24,026 nt of DNA from Nitrososphaerota archaeon. GTDB taxonomy: Archaea > Thermoproteota > Nitrososphaeria > Nitrososphaerales > UBA183. The notes beneath the pieces were generated by a model. That model saw nothing but the letters and a program-made list of their open reading frames with translations. It searched no databases and was not told the DNA's origin. The stretch lies in NCBI GenBank assembly GCA_029784825.1, contig JAFMAU010000027.1, positions 1-24,026 of the forward strand, given 5' to 3'. A program made the position numbers and the translations under genes. This document shows positions 23,048 to 24,026 of this stretch, one piece after another; the stretch's first letter is position 1; every line of letters begins with the position of its first letter.

Positions 23048-24026
23048 ATGAGCAAGCAGTTCGCTACCACAAACTCCTGGGTCATACTCAGCGACCTGCT
23101 CCAGAGGGAAGGGGTGGCGCGCCAGCACCTGAACAGCTACAACGAGTTCGTGACAAGGGGGCTCCAGAACATCGTCGACGAGATCGGAGAAGTGGAGATC
23201 GAGACCGTGAGCACCCCGTACAAGATAAAGTTCGGCAGGCTGACGCTCGGCTCGCCGCGGGTCGTGGAGATCGACGGTTCGGTAAGCAGCATTCTCCCGA
23301 TGGAGTCGAGGCTCAGGAACCTGACCTACTCGGCACCGATACTGCTGGAGATGACCATCGAGGAGGAAGGGCTCCCGAGGGACACAACCAGGCAGCATGT
23401 CGGCGACCTGCCCGTCATGGTAAAGTCTGAACTCTGCCAGCTCTCCAACAGGACCAGGGAGCAGCTCATCGAATCCGGCGAAGACCCCAACGACCCCGGA
23501 GGGTACTTCATAATCCACGGAGCGGAGCGGGTCATCGTCGGCCTCGAAGACCTCTCGCCAAACAAGATACTCGTCGACGCCGAAAAGCTCGCGGGGACCA
23601 CCACGTACAAGTCGAGGGTGTACTCCTCTGTGGTGGGCTACAGGTCGAAGCTCGAGCTCACGCTGAAGCAGGACGGAGCCATCAACGTCAAGGTGCCCAG
23701 CTGCCCTGTGGACCTTCCCTACGTCATCGTCATGAGGGCGCTTGGGATAAAATCGGACAAGGAGATAGCGGACGCGGTCTCGCCGAAGGCGGAGATCCAG
23801 GACCTGCTCGAGGTCTCCTTCGACAAGGCGAGCGAAGCCCCGACCGCGAAGGACGCCCTCGTGTTCATCGGGAACAGGGTCGCCCACGGCATGCTGGAAG
23901 AGTTCAGGGTGAAGCGCGCGCTCTCGATGCTCGACTGGGGGCTCCTGCCGCACCTGGGCAAGACCGATGACAAGCGCTTCGACAAGTCGATGTTCATGGG
24001 CGAGGCCGCGTGCAAGCTCCTCGAGC
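23048..24026 (+). CDS. rpoB: RNA polymerase subunit B, N-terminal part (partial)
   Basis: Second-largest, catalytic-core subunit of archaeal RNA polymerase; the first 326 codons are present and the gene runs off the right edge. The N-terminal protrusion and lobe are recognisable: WVILSDLLQREGVARQHLNS, YNEFV, PMESRLRNLTYSAPILLEMT, GYFIIHGAERVIVGLEDLSP and NKILV, and SCPVDLPYVIVMRALGI. The ATG at 23048 follows the rpoH stop by 3 nt and a GGTGGAGGG ribosome site at 23032-23040. Whether the gene is a single fused B or split B''/B' cannot be seen here. Order rpoH-rpoB is the conserved archaeal polymerase operon. Confidence 0.96.
   Translation, partial: MSKQFATTNSWVILSDLLQREGVARQHLNSYNEFVTRGLQNIVDEIGEVEIETVSTPYKIKFGRLTLGSPRVVEIDGSVSSILPMESRLRNLTYSAPILLEMTIEEEGLPRDTTRQHVGDLPVMVKSELCQLSNRTREQLIESGEDPNDPGGYFIIHGAERVIVGLEDLSPNKILVDAEKLAGTTTYKSRVYSSVVGYRSKLELTLKQDGAINVKVPSCPVDLPYVIVMRALGIKSDKEIADAVSPKAEIQDLLEVSFDKASEAPTAKDALVFIGNRVAHGMLEEFRVKRALSMLDWGLLPHLGKTDDKRFDKSMFMGEAACKLLE

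Noticed and set aside
22907..23953. 348-codon minus-strand open frame opposite rpoB
   Set aside because: It is a shadow of the well-conserved rpoB and rpoH frames, with composition typical of antisense GC-rich DNA.
1..24026. CRISPR arrays, insertion sequences or defence islands
   Set aside because: No regularly spaced direct repeats, transposase motifs or defence-protein domains were seen. The only mobile element supported is the intein.

Overview
This window is densely coded, GC-rich archaeal DNA. Archaeal signs are the adjacent rpoH and rpoB genes at the right edge, a Hef-like helicase, a long-variable-arm tRNA-Leu without an encoded CCA, and TATA boxes about 25-30 nt upstream of many start codons, which implies leaderless mRNAs. 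TTG is used as a start about as often as ATG. The rpoH/rpoB sequences and gene mix look most like the TACK side, plausibly a heterotrophic Thaumarchaeota/Nitrososphaeria-like lineage. That placement is inference; no marker is complete enough here to prove it.

Layout. 1-3062: a possible C-terminal tail of an upstream gene, pyruvate kinase, and a convergent Hef-like helicase without a nuclease domain. 3255-5805: a VKOR-type disulfide-forming membrane protein, a YcaQ-type (HTH_42) protein and a GNAT acetyltransferase. 5806-6273: a 468-base stretch with no convincing gene apart from a promoter. 6274-7076: an ArsR-type regulator overlapping an AHSA1/SRPBCC protein. 7268-7990: tRNA-Leu(UAG) and a VTT/DedA-like membrane protein. 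8113-12759: a stand-alone Lrp/AsnC ligand-binding (RAM) protein followed by kdpA-kdpB-kdpC, the high-affinity K+ pump, with no KdpD/KdpE in view. 12767-15120: a small charged protein of unknown function and a large YyaL-type thioredoxin-fold protein. 15232-17139: a DHA2-type MFS exporter and a four-helix membrane protein resembling compact archaeal heme A synthase. 17231-21496: aconitase interrupted by an intein. 21537-22445: branched-chain aminotransferase. 22757-24026: rpoH and the start of rpoB.

The most striking feature is a 523-residue intein with a LAGLIDADG endonuclease inside aconitase. It sits between the two closely spaced cysteines that hold the [4Fe-4S] cluster, so the Cys needed as the +1 splicing nucleophile is itself a cluster ligand. 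Central carbon metabolism therefore depends on splicing at an iron-sulfur site, which makes a redox- or iron-responsive splicing switch a testable idea. Other points worth a second look are an rpoH gene without a standard start codon, apparently leaderless TTG-initiated genes, the RAM protein apparently co-transcribed with kdp, a perfect palindrome upstream of the ilvE promoter, and a shortened KdpC.
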